A DNA stretch of 64,000 bases from Watersipora subatra (GCF_963576615.1 NC_088712.1:18995452-19059451), one strand, 5' to 3'. Positions 11,111 through 25,000 are shown, counted from the first letter of the stretch. The notes: generated by a model from the letters alone, not told the origin. Translations and numbers: made by a program.

Positions 11111-13189
11111 ATTGCAGTAATTCTAGGTTCAACTGCCAAGTGTACCATCATACCAAGCAACGTAATATAAAGGTACAAACAGTCACAAAAATAAAAATGA
11201 CTAGATTACATAAAAGCCACAATCTATGCAGTTCTTTGAATGCACATTAATTTTCATTGTATGATATGATTAAGTATATATGTAGCTATTTATTGCGATG
11301 CACTCGAATCATTTGTTTTCTTACGTGGTAAGTAGAGAAACTTGATCAAGTCTTCTGCAGAAAGTTAGGAAGGTTGTGTTTAGGGCGTTCCAACTTTTAA
11401 GCCATAATTGGCATTACCTCTTGCACTACCATGTGTCAATCTGTTGGCAATCGCGGCAATAGAAGAACAGACCATACGACAATGAAACGGCTAATCAATA
11501 TGGTTTCACTCTTCTTTTTTGTCGGAAAGCCTACGCAGTAGCTAAAGCGATCACTTTTCGTTTCTCACAGCATAACCGGGTTTCCCATCACATGCAGCTT
11601 TTAATTTTTTTTTGCTAAAGATATTCATTTCTACTCTTTTTTCAAAGTGAAAAAGTCAGATTGCTACCGCCTTGGAAATAAGGAATTCACCATGATTGTT
11701 CGATAAAAAGGAAACTATGAATACTTTGTAAAAACCGGATTCACTAAACCATTTTGTATTTCATTTGTAACATATTTTGTTTTAAACAGGAAGCATCTTA
11801 CATTAAAATATTATCATTTGTTCTCGAGATATTGCATAATTCATAGCGGTCAATCAAATTTTCAAAAATCAATATCAGTTAATTGGGTCAGAAAAACAAA
11901 TTTAGCGTAGTAGTGAGAGAGTTAACTTGTTTTAGTAAATATTATATTAAGTGTAATTGGCTACTTGCAAAAGTTTTTCTTAAAGTTCCAAACTAATAAA
12001 GACACTGAAAACGTATGATAGATTAAGTGAAAATTGAACTTTAGTGGTTGCAGTTGCTGCTCTGCCATAATTTGTAAGCTAACTCTTGATGCGTATGGTT
12101 AAAAAAGAAGGGAAATCTACAAAAGTTTGCAAAAAATGATTTCCTTTTCAAACCACACAATGTAACTTAAAACAACAACGCTTTAAACTGCAATATAAGA
12201 AATTTTCCTTAAAGGAAATCAATCTAATTTTTAAAAAAACTATAAAACTGAAATGAGTTTTAAGATGTTCAAAATCACCATAAACCCAATACTGCTGGCT
12301 GCAAGATCTATGAAAATTACCAACTAAAAATCTTCCATCATGTTTTTTTTAAGTTTGTCACACCAGACAGCTTACGAGAACCATTTCATCAACAACGACA
12401 AATTAAGTTAATGTACTAGCAGTTCTTCAACTATTTTCTTTTCAGTTCAAATTTTTATGATGACTTAAATTAGAAATAATGAAACACATTTATAATTTTG
12501 TTTTGATAAATTTCCATTGCAAATATTCAAAGCTTCAATTTTATTGAATATTGAAATGCTGTTTATGCGTATTTTTAGACTTGAGAAAAGTCTAGAAATC
12601 AACACAACCACTCATATACTTTCTTACTAGTTCATCTTCCAAGACTTATTATCTAAGTTTCTTATAAAACTTGCAAACGGAATACAAAAGACTAGATAAT
12701 TGTTAGTTAGTAGATGTGCCTGTCAATAAATTAAAATAAACTAAAGCTCTGGGAGGCATTACTGTCATTGTCCGTCTCTAAAGGATTACCAGTGCTTGCA
12801 ACCCAATATACAACCTATGAGTATTACCTGTCACATAATAAATTTAGCTAGTAGGCTCTCTCATCTCCAATTAATGTACTGCCAAGTAACAAATTTCATG
12901 GTAAAACTAATAATAGATGTCTAGATGGTTATAATTGGGTCTGCAGATAAGGCCGTGAGTCTCAGTCAGTGCTCAGCATGGTCAATCTCTTGACTTGCCA
13001 ATTGATGTGCAGATAGAAATAGTAGCTCATTTCTGTCCAATTCAAAGTATTTGTCTGTAAATTGACTTTAGTACAGTATTTTGAAACACATTGTATTTTA
13101 TATCTAGCACATTTCAACATGTGCTGCCTAATTGAGTTAATTTAACTAACTTGTAGCTATAACATTTTCGATAATTATTAAATCTTCCA
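11111..13189. other. Intron 1 of gene A, unassigned
   Basis: AT-rich with no usable open frame. The segment 12930-13050 (GTGAGTCTCAGTCAGTGCTC) resembles 14190-14270, suggesting a duplicated flank of the family-2 repeat. Nothing else is supported. Confidence 0.4.
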
Positions 13190-14110
13190 TCCCTTGTTTT
13201 TAAGAATAATTATTGATTTTATAACATGCTTATCTAGTAGCTTCAAAATTAGATTTTCTGCATCAGGTCAGTAAATCACTCTTATAAGCTGTAAAGTTGG
13301 AGTTGCCTATAGTCTTTGGACTTAGAAAAAAACATCTAGGTCTACAAGTACGCTACGGCTAGTTAGTTGTTGCAGGTGTAAAAGGGTGGCAAAAACTGTA
13401 TGGACTTGTCATTTCAGATAACCTCTGTTAAACAATGTAATCAGAACTTAAATTATCCTAACAATCTGATCATAACATGTTGCTTTGGGAGATGTTGAGT
13501 AGCAGAGAATGAATACATATTTAGTCAAGGCTTAATGAGAAATTATAATTTCCGTCATAATGATCCGCCTGCTTGCATTTTAAATATGTCAAGAATCATT
13601 CATCACTCCTGATTAAACTCGAATTGAAATTTACTTGCTAATAAACACATGGCAACCCACTTCAATGATGACAAAGTATGCAAATATCATTGATTCCATT
13701 TACACCAGTACCGCTTGAGCCTATATCCCTATTGTTAACAAATTTTTGAGATGAAAAGGTGGCGCCACTTTATTTAATTGCTTACAATAGCATGCTCAAA
13801 CATTGTTATTCTGCTAGAAGTTTTAATCATTGAAGCAATATGATTGCACTAGGGTTTCTAAAGCTGGTACATACTGTGTCACAGTCTGTCAGATGGCTAT
13901 AGTGACAATTATGGGTTGATTATGGGCGTGGTAGATTAATGGTATTGCTGAGTATATGTAAATATGAGGGGAAATCTGGCAGCTGTTGAAATTCCCCATA
14001 ACTACCCGCCATGCATTTGAAACAGGCTATTCGTTGTGTACTACTTTAGTGATGCTGATTGGCTGTCATGAATTGTGTGAACTACATTCCCATCATGGCA
14101 CCGGGTAGGC
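13190..14110 (+). repeat. Family-2 interspersed repeat, copy
   Basis: About 0.9 kb collinear with 15715-16605. Shared blocks include TTATCTAGTAGCTTCAAAAT, GATTTTCTGCATCAGG, TTGATTGCATT-like AT stretches, AAAAGGTGGCGCCA and GATTGGCTGTCATGA near the end. No TIR, LTR or protein is recognised, so the class is unknown. Intron 1 of gene A. Confidence 0.7.
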
Positions 14111-15714
14111 GTGAGACTCGTATTTTTTAGTAGCGGAAAAGGTAAAAAAATAGTTTTTGGTTTGGATATTGTAATGAAGTCTGTAGTAGGAGAACATGAG
14201 TTTCAGTCAACTATCAGCCCATTCACTCTCTTCACTTGTCAGTTGACAAACTGATAATAATTAGCAGTCATTTCCATATAATTACAAATTGACCTTCTCT
14301 TGAAACTACAGTTTTTAATATTTTCAAGATTGGGCTACTTAAATATGGGATATAGTTTGCTCTGCTCCGGTAGAGCTAGAAACGATGTTCCTAATATTAG
14401 CATGGTGGTTAGGGCAAAAATAATAATTGATTACAGTGGTAGGTATAAAGCGTTTCCATCTAGCCTGAAGTCTTTGTCATTAAACTGATATAATTTCTAA
14501 AGGCCTTTTAGCACTGCGTTTACTTTGTAGCTTGCTACTCCTAGTCAGCATGTAGGGTGTTGTATTTAGTTGGAACAGGCTCGTTTCATTACCAAGTTAA
14601 TGCACTTGCCATAGCAACTTGCTTGTCTCATCGGAATTTTAAAAACATCATTTCCACATTAAAATTAGATAATTTATATTTTAAGCGAGTACCTGCAAAC
14701 TCATTTTATGATAACAAAGTGAAAGGGGCTGATTTTTGCTCCTTGCCAACATAAAAGCTAGACCACTGATCACTAGTGACTTACCACTATCTATATAAAA
14801 AGTTTGAAATAGCGGCAAAAGGCTACACAGGTGCGCTATGAAACGTTGGGCCATGCTACTGTTTGTTTTAAACAAAATCAGATCCCAGAGCACTATTAGT
14901 AGTTATAACAGTTACTATATTGCAGATAGCATATGCAATGTAATACATATTATTACTGTCTGTTGAAACATTATGACACTTTATACTATACTTGTTTGAT
15001 ATACAATAGACCTTGTCATGCCTTTTTCAGTAACATTGTTAGTACATACAGTACCATGTCAGTAATTATGTCTGAACTGGTAGACAACTCAAGAAAATAA
15101 GGACCTTTTTATATATTCCCTGAGAAGAATATCAGGCTGTTTATATTGATGAAAGGTGATGAACGTTGCATGACCAATTATGGATCAATTTTCCATGGCT
15201 CTTTCTATTGCATCGAAAACTCATTTATTAACGTCAAACCAACAAATATTAAAAATTACCAAAAAAATATTTCAACTGATTTGACAGAGTATAAATCTAA
15301 TAGTCCAGAATAATTTTTAGGATTTTTTATAGATTTAAATAAGCATCTCCAACAAAAGGAACTACAAATTTCGTTCACTTGAGACATTTTGTCATAATAA
15401 GAAAACAAATGCTTTAAGATAATTATTAAAAGTACATAGAAAAATACATTGGATTGTTTTAATAAACACAAAACTAAAACTTTTACATATAAAATTCATG
15501 ATTACAAATATCATTTGTATAGTAAATAACACTGTGCACTGCAGAGTAATTGTCTGAAGGTTGACTGTAGTTCTGTAAATTAAAACACATTCTAATACGC
15601 TTCCAGCATGCCTCAACTTTTGCCGCTTAAATAAGTAAGCTACTAATAAGTTAAATTACTCAAGTACTAAGCAGTTTATAAGTAATGTTTAGTAATTGAG
15701 CAATTACTAAAACG
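14111..15714. other. Intron 1 of gene A, unassigned
   Basis: No supported gene. Open frames here are under 75 codons without recognisable motifs. Confidence 0.4.
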
Positions 15715-16605
15715 TTTTTTAAGATTACTTATTAATTTTATAACACGTTTATCTAGTAGCTTCAAAATTAGATTTTCTGCATCAGGCCATTGAATTAACC
15801 ATATTAACTGCAAAGTTAGAGAGGCCCATATTTTCTTGGAATTAAAACATAAACTAGGTCTACATGTAGGTTATGGCTGATTAGCTGTGGTAAGTGCAAA
15901 ATGGCTGCAAAAATAGTGTGAACTTTTCATTTCAGATAACCTCTGTTACACAATGTAATCAGAACTTATCTTAACAATCTGTTCATAACATGTTTCTTCG
16001 GGACATGTTGAGCAGCAGAGAATGAATAAACATTATGTCAAAGCCTAGATATAAATTATAGTTTCCGTCATAATGATTGACCGGCTTGCATTTTAAATCT
16101 GTCAAGAATCATTCATCACCCCTGATTAAACTTGAGCTGTAACCTGCTTGCTATTAAACAAGCGGCGACCCCCTTCGATGGTTGCAAAGTATGCAAAAAT
16201 CATTGATTCTAAATACACCATTAAAGCTTTAGCCTTTGTTCCTATTGTTAACATGTTTTGGACATGAAAAGGTGGCGCCAATTTTTTAATTGTTTACAAT
16301 AGCAAGCAAGAAACATTTTCATTCATCTAGGAGTCATAATCATTGAATCAATAGGATTGCACTAAGGCTTGTAAAGCTGGTACAGACTGCAATTATAAAC
16401 TAAATTGTAAACTAATTGTAAACTGTAACTGTAATTGTAAACTAATGAGGTTGCTGAGTTAACTTAAATTGATGGGAAACATTTAGGCTGTCAAATCCTC
16501 CTATAGCTTGCTATGCATCCTCAACATGCTGTGTGTACTTATTTAGTCATTTTGATTGGCTGTCATGAGTTTTGTGAACTACATTCCAACCATGATACTA
16601 GTTAG
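15715..16605 (+). repeat. Family-2 interspersed repeat, second copy
   Basis: Direct repeat of 13190-14110, sharing the blocks listed there, including TTATCTAGTAGCTTCAAAAT and GATTGGCTGTCATGA. It differs by substitutions and small indels, including a short expansion of TAAACTAATTGTAAACTG at 16395-16445. Confidence 0.7.
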
Positions 16606-16900
16606 ACAAAACTGGTATTTTATCCTTGCAGTCACTGCATTGTATAATAAGAACAACATATCATGCGCTATTTGCTTATGTATACACATATAGTATTGCA
16701 ATATTTTGATCGCAGATGATCACTGAATTAGCGCGGTTGCATTGTTTTACTGCACAAAACTGTCTACCAGACTCCAGCATCTTGTTTGCTTTATAGCTTA
16801 CAGATTCTAGTCAGTAAATAACTGATTGCATCTAGAAGAAACTTGATTCTAAACTTCCTATACTAGTGATTAGCGAACTCCTAGAAAGTATTTTACATAC

Positions 16901-18638
16901 TGACTTGAACTAACAGACTTTAACTAACAGACTTTAACTAACATACTTTAACTAACATACTTTAACTAACAGACTTTAACTAACAGACTTTAACTAACAG
17001 ACTTTAACTAACATACTTTAACTAACAGACTTTAACTAACATACTTTAACTAACAGACTTTAACTAACAGACTTTAACTAACAGACTTTAACTAACATAC
17101 TTTAACTAACAGACTTTAACTAACAGACTTTAACTAACAGACTTTAACTAACAGACTTTAACTAACAGACTTTAACTAACATACTTTAACTAACAGACTT
17201 TAACTAACAGACTTTAACTAACATACTTTAACTAACATACTTTAACTAACAGACTTTAACTAACAGACTTTAACTAACATACTTTAACTAACATACTTTA
17301 ACTAACAGACTTTAACTAACAGACTTTAACTAACAGACTTTAACTAACATACTTTAACTAACAGACTTTAACTAACAGACTTTAACTAACAGACTTTAAC
17401 TAACATACTTTAACTAACAGACTTTAACTAACAGACTTTAACTAACAGACTTTAACTAACAGACTTTAACTAACAGACTTTAACTAACATACTTTAACTA
17501 ACAGACTTTAACTAACAGACTTTAACTAACATACTTTAACTAACATACTTTAACTAACAGACTTTAACTAACATACTTTAACTAACATACTTTAACTAAC
17601 AGACTTTAACTAACAGACTTTAACTAACAGACTTTAACTAACATACTTTAACTAACATACTTTAACTAACAGACTTTAACTAACAGACTTTAACTAACAT
17701 ACTTTAACTAACAGACTTTAACTAACAGACTTTAACTAACAGACTTTAACTAACAGACTTTAACTAACAGACTTTAACTAACAGACTTTAACTAACAGAC
17801 TTTAACTAACATACTTTAACTAACAGACTTTAACTAACAGACTTTAACTAACATACTTTAACTAACAGACTTTAACTAACAGACTTTAACTAACAGACTT
17901 TAACTAACAGACTTTAACTAACAGACTTTAACTAACAGACTTTAACTAACAGACTTTAACTAACAGACTTGAACTAACAGACTTTAACTAACAGACTTTA
18001 ACTAACATACTTTAACTAACAGACTTTAACTAACATACTTTAACTAACAGACTTGAACTAACAGACTTTAACTAACAGACTTTAACTAACTGACTTTAAC
18101 TAACAGACTTTAACTAACAGACTTTAACTAACAGACTTTAACTAACAGACTTTAACTAACATACTTTAACTAACAGACTTTAACTAACAGACTTTAACTA
18201 ACATACTTTAACTAACAGACTTTAACTAACAGACTTTAACTAACAGACTTTAACTAACAGACTTTAACTAACAGACTTTAACTAACAGACTTTAACTAAC
18301 AGACTTTAACTAACAGACTTTAACTAACAGACTTTAACTAACATACTTTAACTAACAGACTTTAACTAACATACTTTAACTAACAGACTTTAACTAACAT
18401 ACTTTAACTAACAGACTTTAACTAACATACTTTAACTAACAGACTTTAACTAACAGACTTTAACTAACAGACTTTAACTAACAGACTTTAACTAACAGAC
18501 TTTAACTAACAGACTTTAACTAACAGACTTTAACTAACATACTTTAACTAACAGACTTTAACTAACATACTTTAACTAACAGACTTTAACTAACAGACTT
18601 TAACTAACATACTTTAACTAACAGACTTTAACTAACAG
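16901..18638 (+). repeat. 14-bp minisatellite, about 124 units
   Basis: Almost perfect 14-bp tandem array with two unit types, CAGACTTTAACTAA and CATACTTTAACTAA, differing by one G/T base, plus rare units with TTGAACTAA or CTGACT. The register is kept throughout about 1.74 kb. It lies in intron 1 of gene A, roughly 180 bp from the RING exon. No coding role is apparent. Confidence 0.98.
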
Positions 18639-18817
18639 CTCTTCTCAAAGGACTTTGAATTACAATGTTTAATCAAGTTTGAGCCAAACCTCTCCCTTTT
18701 TTTAGAATGTGTGTTAAGGAATTAAACATGCATTGAGTTGAACATTTCCAAAGTAGTCAAAATTAGCCTTCCTTAAAAATAACCCAGAAATTGAAATACT
18801 CATAGCTAGCAATTTAC

Positions 18818-19020
18818 CTGCAATCTTCCCACGGACACATCAGAAAATTATTCTGATCATAGAAACCAGTCAGACATTCCAGGCAATGTACATGATTGCA
18901 GGTAAGCTGGCGAGGATTGGCTAGAGATACTCCTTGTCTCAAACAAAAACCACATTCTATGGCAGATTGCACAATCGCTTCCATGTTGGCCATTTCGAGA
19001 ACTACAAGATACGACTTCAT
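18818..19020 (-). CDS. Gene A exon 1: RING finger
   Basis: 203-nt coding part ending at phase 2 before GTAAATT. The RING ligands are C-G-F-C, then C-N-H-V-H-C-L-E-C, then C-P-W-E-D-C (residues about 23-66). The last pair is spaced C-x4-C rather than the usual C-x2-C, a variant worth noting. RING domains of this kind recruit E2 enzymes. Two starts are possible: the first ATG at 19020, or MANMEA nine codons later, which has the better Kozak context (GAA ATG G) and lies just after a sequence resembling an acceptor (CTTGTAG). In the latter case the upstream part is intron or leader. Confidence 0.85.
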
Positions 19021-21362
19021 ATTTCACATCAGAAAGGTAAAATTACCTGTACTAACAGCTTTCAAACTATTGCTAGGTGTAAGTTTTGATCTAACACATT
19101 ACATGATTACACTATAGCACTCAGCCACTTGACAACTACTTTTTGCATCAATTGAATTTATGAAACCATTAATCATAAGAAAAACAAATAGCCTATAGTA
19201 TACTAATATGCATAATATGGTCTATTTGTTTTAGAAACAATTAAAGAACAATTAGTGGTACAAATTATTCAAAAATCATGATTAGCTTTCTTCTGTCAAA
19301 TAAACCCTGTTCTTTATTGTGCTCTTGTATGGCTTTTCATTACAACTGACTCTCTTGAAACCATGAACTAATAAATGGGCTCACCAAAAAGGTTTTTAAA
19401 AAGGTTTTGGCACAATGTAGATAATGTTCTTTTGGAAGATTCTTTCTCGCAAGCATGATTTTCCAGGCATTTTGACAGGCTGTGGCTCTTAGGTTAGTTT
19501 ACTCTTTTACGATAAGTCAATCACTGACTCAAGTCAAAAACCAATCATGAGTGATGCTAAGAAATACCGTTGAACACAATTTATTGTCAGATATCATCTT
19601 CTATTGGTCACAAATCAACCAAATGCTCATAGTAAAGCTTGTTTTTAGTTTTGACCCTAAAGAGATAGTTCGCAAAAAAAATCTCAAACATGGCCATTGC
19701 AGAACAAAAAAACAGTTCTTATTGCCTCCTAGAATGTTTAGTCACATCCTAATTGCCCCTTAAAAGCAAGCATTTCGCTACTAGATTGCTGGTAATATTT
19801 TATTAATATGGTTTTGAAACTTTTAGCCAGCAATTACAAAACTCATTTTTTCAATCCAAATAAAAATACAAAAAATGTAATATCTACCAATAAAAACCTA
19901 ATCAACTTAAAATAAATGAGTAAGTGATTGGTAGCAACTTATAAAGTATAGTGCTAAAGTGTACACTCACATGCTGCCATATATTATATGAACAATCTGT
20001 TATGTTAACTAATAGGTAATGAACCATATGATGTCAAACTTTACCAACAAATGCCTAACGCGAGGGAACATATCAAATTCTTTAGTACTTAGTAAAGCAA
20101 AGATTGGTTTTACGAAACTTATATTAACAATTTAACCACCAACAGATACAATTTTAATGATGTTTATTATCATGGTCACATCGAGCTTATCCAGGACGGA
20201 TTAAACAAGCCCTGAATGGTTGTTATAATGTGTGCACAACTCTAAGTATTACTTGTCAATGTGTTTTGTTATTAGAGAGCTGATAGCATCATGTTGCTAA
20301 GAAAATATGTGCTGAAGAATGCAGTATGTAAATGCAGCACAACTGGTTTAGCCATTAGGTCTGAAGCAGCAAATAACAAAACTAGACATTTCATTTCTAC
20401 AAATAATTAAGTACTATTTTAAATTGCTAAACTGCTTCTATTGTAAAAAATAAACTGAATTTAACAGTTAATATAAAATAGCTTGTATTTCCCTGTCTTC
20501 TATCTACACTCCGTTAGATTAACTAAACATTAATCAAAATAATAATTCAAATCATATGCAATCTTAACAAATATTTGGTCTTAACTGAAAACTATCTTTA
20601 TTTGAGACTCAGAAAGGCTTCTCAACCTTGAAAAGCTTAAGAAAGACCAAAAAAAATATTTCAACTAAAACAGATGGTGAAAAAATAAAATACTGTACAA
20701 AAACAAAGCTTGTTATATACATTATTTTATATTCTTTTCATATTTCCATCCTTACATATTTCTGAAACATGCGTTCCACAAGTTAAAACAGTTTTCCAAT
20801 AGATTCACACAAAAGTTCAGCCAAATAATAGCTTTAAAAAGACTTTAAAAGGCATTTGCACTTTTCTAGATTAGTCAATATTAACTAATTGAACTTCAAC
20901 GAACTATACAAAATATTTCCACTTTAAAAGTTCAAGTATCTCAGCGTCTGTTAGCTCAGCACCTTGACTAGATTTGGTGATCATTTGGGCATCAACAAAA
21001 AATAATCTTAAGGAACTGAGCTTTAATTAACTTTGTTCTCATTAATTTTAATCAAAAATGCAGCTATATCTTCTCTTATGCCTAAAAAGTATTTTTATAC
21101 TGATAAACAAAATAAAATTTTTGTGCATATACACCCACGCACACAGTTAAATCTTTTTTCATATTTCCTTTTTTGAACCTGAACACATTTCAGGCCTGTT
21201 TTATCTAACTTTTGTATTACGGAAAACTAGCAACATACACTTGATTTTAAATATTATTACTTCAAAAATTTGGTTTGTTTTAAACAAAATTCATGAATTA
21301 TATCTTTAAATTAATTTAAATAAAAAATTATTTTAGTGCTTTTTGTACTCAACTGTAACACT
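19021..21362. other. Region upstream of gene A, no gene seen
   Basis: Promoter and 5' leader of gene A must lie here or further right, but no convincing TATA box, CpG-rich stretch or upstream exon could be picked out. Long AT-rich tracts only. Confidence 0.4.
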
Positions 21363-22041
21363 TTAACTCTTTTGCTACCAAAGATGCATTTATGCGTTGT
21401 CTAGGGTCGAGTGCCACATACGCATTTTTGCGACATTCCTAGCAATCACGTAGTAACTTCATTTTATTATTCGTTGACAACATAACCCACAGTCTTTAGG
21501 ACTTTTATGATATTGACAATGCTGCCCGAAGATATCTTTATAAAAGTAGCATAAAATAACAAAGCGGTTTTAAACTTTTGTTTGAGAACTACTAACCAAA
21601 AAACAAACAGTTTTGTGTGAGTTTTGCTAAGCACTGCGCGAGATAAAAAACAGGTAATTGCTTATGTTAATGACATTGTATCCAATTTAGATTTAGATTT
21701 CTGTGATTATACAGATGATTATAGTAGCGCCCGTGACTCTGGTAGTAGTGAACATAATAGTTTTGTAAGAGTAAGGAATATTGTGGAGGTTCGTATTAGC
21801 TTCAAAGCGATCACTTCACATAGCTTTATTATTGCACAAAGTATATATACATTGAATTTTTTTGCATAGCAGTGTTCATTAAAATTTTAGCAAAAAAAAT
21901 GTTCCAAAAATGTTCTATATAAAGTTTGAAATTGAAAAAATATTGTATACATATCATGAAGCAATATCGGCAATATTCGGTAAAATGGCGTGCACCAAGC
22001 CGATAGCCGAATTTGTACATGGTTGGCAGTGAAAAGATTAA
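21363..22041 (+). repeat. TTAA-type MITE family 1, complete copy
   Basis: 679 bp between two TTAA sites. Left end TTAACTCTTTTGCTACCAAA and right end TTGGCAGTGAAAAGATTAA form imperfect inverted repeats. An internal open frame (81 codons) with DYTDDYSSARDSGSS is conserved in position and partly in sequence in the copy at 25899, so it may be the remnant of a protein of the parent element, though it has no recognised domain. Confidence 0.75.
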
Positions 22042-25000
22042 TCCAAGCTCAGGATGATATTATGGAATCCTAAGTTCCAAAATACACAAGTTTTAAAGTA
22101 TGATACAAATATCAGAATCACTAAGTTCCTATGTGGATGCTTAAGGTAGTAGAGTGTACATCGCACAGACGAATATTTATATGCCATTTATACAGTTGAT
22201 CCTAAACACGCTACATCACAGCAATATTGGTAGTAGATGCAAACTACTACCAGCCAATTCAAACACTCTCAAAGCCATGCCTTCATTAACTTAGGTTACT
22301 TCAATAAAGTACTTGCACTAAAGATGTTCATACAGCTTATCATTCGTAATTGTTACCAAACACTGAGTTACTTGAATGATCTTTAAGTGCTTCCTCCCTA
22401 TTTAATAATAATTCTTTTCCGACTGCAGCAGCTGCATATGCTAGAATTTACTCACTATTCACAGTTCACTAGCATTAGCTTCCTCCTTAGGCTAGATGGA
22501 ACATACATATGAAATTAGACTTCAAGTGCTAAAATTAGACCAGTCTACTAGCGTGAACTTCCTCCTGGGGTGCAAGAAAACACGTATGAAATGAAACTGT
22601 TCACACAATGCATTTCTAGCCTACAAAGGTTAGCCAAAAGACCGTTTCACACTATGTTTCTGTTTTTCAGCGTTTACCTTTTTGTGTTCTTCGTCAATTA
22701 TGTAAACCATGAAATTATGGCATCAATAAAGCATCGCGGACACGTTGAGAAAATTTGAAGCTGTCAAACTTTCCTGTTGCTTTGCCGTGCATCGATGACC
22801 GCCTTTCAAATGTGAATCATTTCGCCAATAGCAGTTGACAGTTGGGGATAGCGCGATTTATTTATTTCCATTTATGATAATCGCTGCGGGACTAGTTTTT
22901 TATTCTCACACACGAAAACTAAGAGATTTCTTAGTGAAAATTTAAAAGGATAAGTGTCACAGATTATTTCCTTATACAAACGCAGATAAATTTGTGATAG
23001 TGTGAACATAGTTATCATCAATGATCACCAAAGAAATGTGGCACCAACGCCGAAATACGGCGATAGAGTGTAACCCACCCTTAAGAGACCTGAGATGATT
23101 AGCATAATCAATGATGTTAGCAGACACGAAGCAAACTGTGCATACCTTTCGACATGTATGGCAGTGCGCTAGGCAGTAAAATAATAAATCTCGGTATGAA
23201 CATTGGCTTGCCTCAAGCATTTTAAGCTTAGTTTGTTCATTACGATCGTTAAGCTTGAATAACATGTTTTGCAGTCCGTGTACTAACTATCAGGTTTATA
23301 TTAATACGTTTATTCAATTTCACTGACACATAAATTACTAGCTGATACACTTACTACTGTACTAACGATAAGCAAGGAGTGGATATTTCACTCCCTCATT
23401 CAGTGAGATGGGGAAAAATAAAAGGTCAACCAGGGTACAACTGCAACTTCTTTATATTATTTTTACAAACTTCAAAATTCTGTGTTTTGCTTTTGTAAAT
23501 GTAGATCAAATCTGTGAGTTTTTTTACAATTTTTTCTAATAACTAAATTGTAGAATTGTCAGAATAGTGTGGCACTTTTTCATGTGGCAAAAAATCATTC
23601 CTGTGTAAATAGGTATTTTGCAGTAGGATACAATTTAGTGAATTAAACAATATTATGTATCATTTCAACTCATCTTGTTTCATCTTAAAAAATGTACTTA
23701 TGAATAAACTGGTTTTTGATAGAGTGTAGACGATTTCTGTTTAATCATGCTTTCATATGAAAAAGATATAATTTGCAACTCAATAACAAAGTTGAGTTCA
23801 TTGTTATTTTATAGGATCATGATATACTTTTTAAAACTTATATACTAGCGTTAGGGATAATATGTATATAATACTTAGTCGCTTATATATTACAACACTT
23901 TTGAGCTGTAGTAGTTAAAGAACATAAACACTAGTCATCTCTCAGCCTCATTACTGACTACAAATTTTAGTTGCAAACAAGGGGAGATAACCCACATCAA
24001 CTGTTTTCAAATATTTACAAATTGAAAAATATTTGGTTTCAAATTTTGTAACATTTTAAAGCTTGTAATTGTTGTAAATGTAGACTTTATTTACTCCGCT
24101 TCAATATAGCATGACTTCATGCCCCCATTAGTTGCTTATTGTTTACCTACAGAACAGTTGATTGAGTTCACTTGTGAAAATAATGCCTTCTGATCTAGCT
24201 AGGTATACATAATCAATAAATAGATAAGTTTGCGCATTGTGTCTTTTCGATGTGTTCATTTAATAGTCTGCATTTATTATTCTGTTAAATGTGTTATGTG
24301 CTTGTATTTGGCTGGAGCAGGGGACAGTTTTTACTCAAAATGTAAAAAATATTCTATAAATTGACGATACTAACTAGCTTGACTTATAAAAATGTTGACA
24401 TTATTATTAACGACAAAATAAGTTTTTAAATTGTTATATTGTTAGGCACTACCAATATAGTGAAATTAAAATGCAGAAATTCTTGATGTTTTCATTGTGG
24501 TTTCAATTTGATAGTTTAAAATAATTTGTGTTTTGATGTTCTAAAATCTATTGATCTTGCTTTCTTAATTCAACAGGTTTTAAAAGATTATGGCAGCAGT
24601 ATTTCAAAACAATAAGCAATAAGCAATATACAATAAGCAAGAAAGCAAAAAATAGACTTAGGCTACAACAGATTGATTGTGCTGGCATAATAAAGTGGTG
24701 TTTTACAACACTCCTCCTAGCAAACAAGGAACCAACTACTGAAACAATAGTGATATTAACCTCTATAGTCAAAATTAGCTGGAGCTCAAAAGTTGGTCCT
24801 GTACCTCAGGAACATGAGCTAGTCACTGGTTCAGTTACCAAAAGGAGCATTTACGGTGCTGAAAAGGACATCAACCCTCAATCAATATTTTGCAAAATCT
24901 CATAAGCAATTGATCACAATAAATGCTATACCAAAATAAATTCCATTTGCAGTTAAGTTCACAAATGGGAAAGCAGCAAGAAAATTGTGAATCTTGCATA

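Larger units (their letters stand above)
300..19020 (-). other. Gene A: TRIM-like RING/B-box/coiled-coil/propeller gene (gene span)
   Basis: Hand-built model with seven coding exons at 18818-19020, 8190-8349, 7402-7594, 6993-7189, 6121-6291, 3223-3331 and 300-1016. Every junction has a GT donor and AG acceptor, phases match throughout, and no exon contains a stop, giving about 583 codons before the missing terminal exon. The order RING, B-box 1, B-box 2, coiled coil, propeller is that of TRIM-family proteins, which usually act as RING E3 ubiquitin ligases or scaffolds in the cytoplasm. The model is confirmed by a paralogue at 51311-62495 with the same exon phases. A possible acceptor at the extreme left edge (minus strand, about position 10) could begin the last exon. 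The 10.4-kb first intron holds a large minisatellite and several repeats. Substrate and process are unknown. Confidence 0.85.

Noticed and set aside
16901..18638. CRISPR-like array
   Set aside because: Units are contiguous 14-mers without unique spacers, in a eukaryotic intron: a minisatellite.
21624..21869. Host gene encoding the DYTDDYSSARDSGSS frame
   Set aside because: It lies wholly within a repeated MITE and recurs in other copies, so it is at best a transposon relic.
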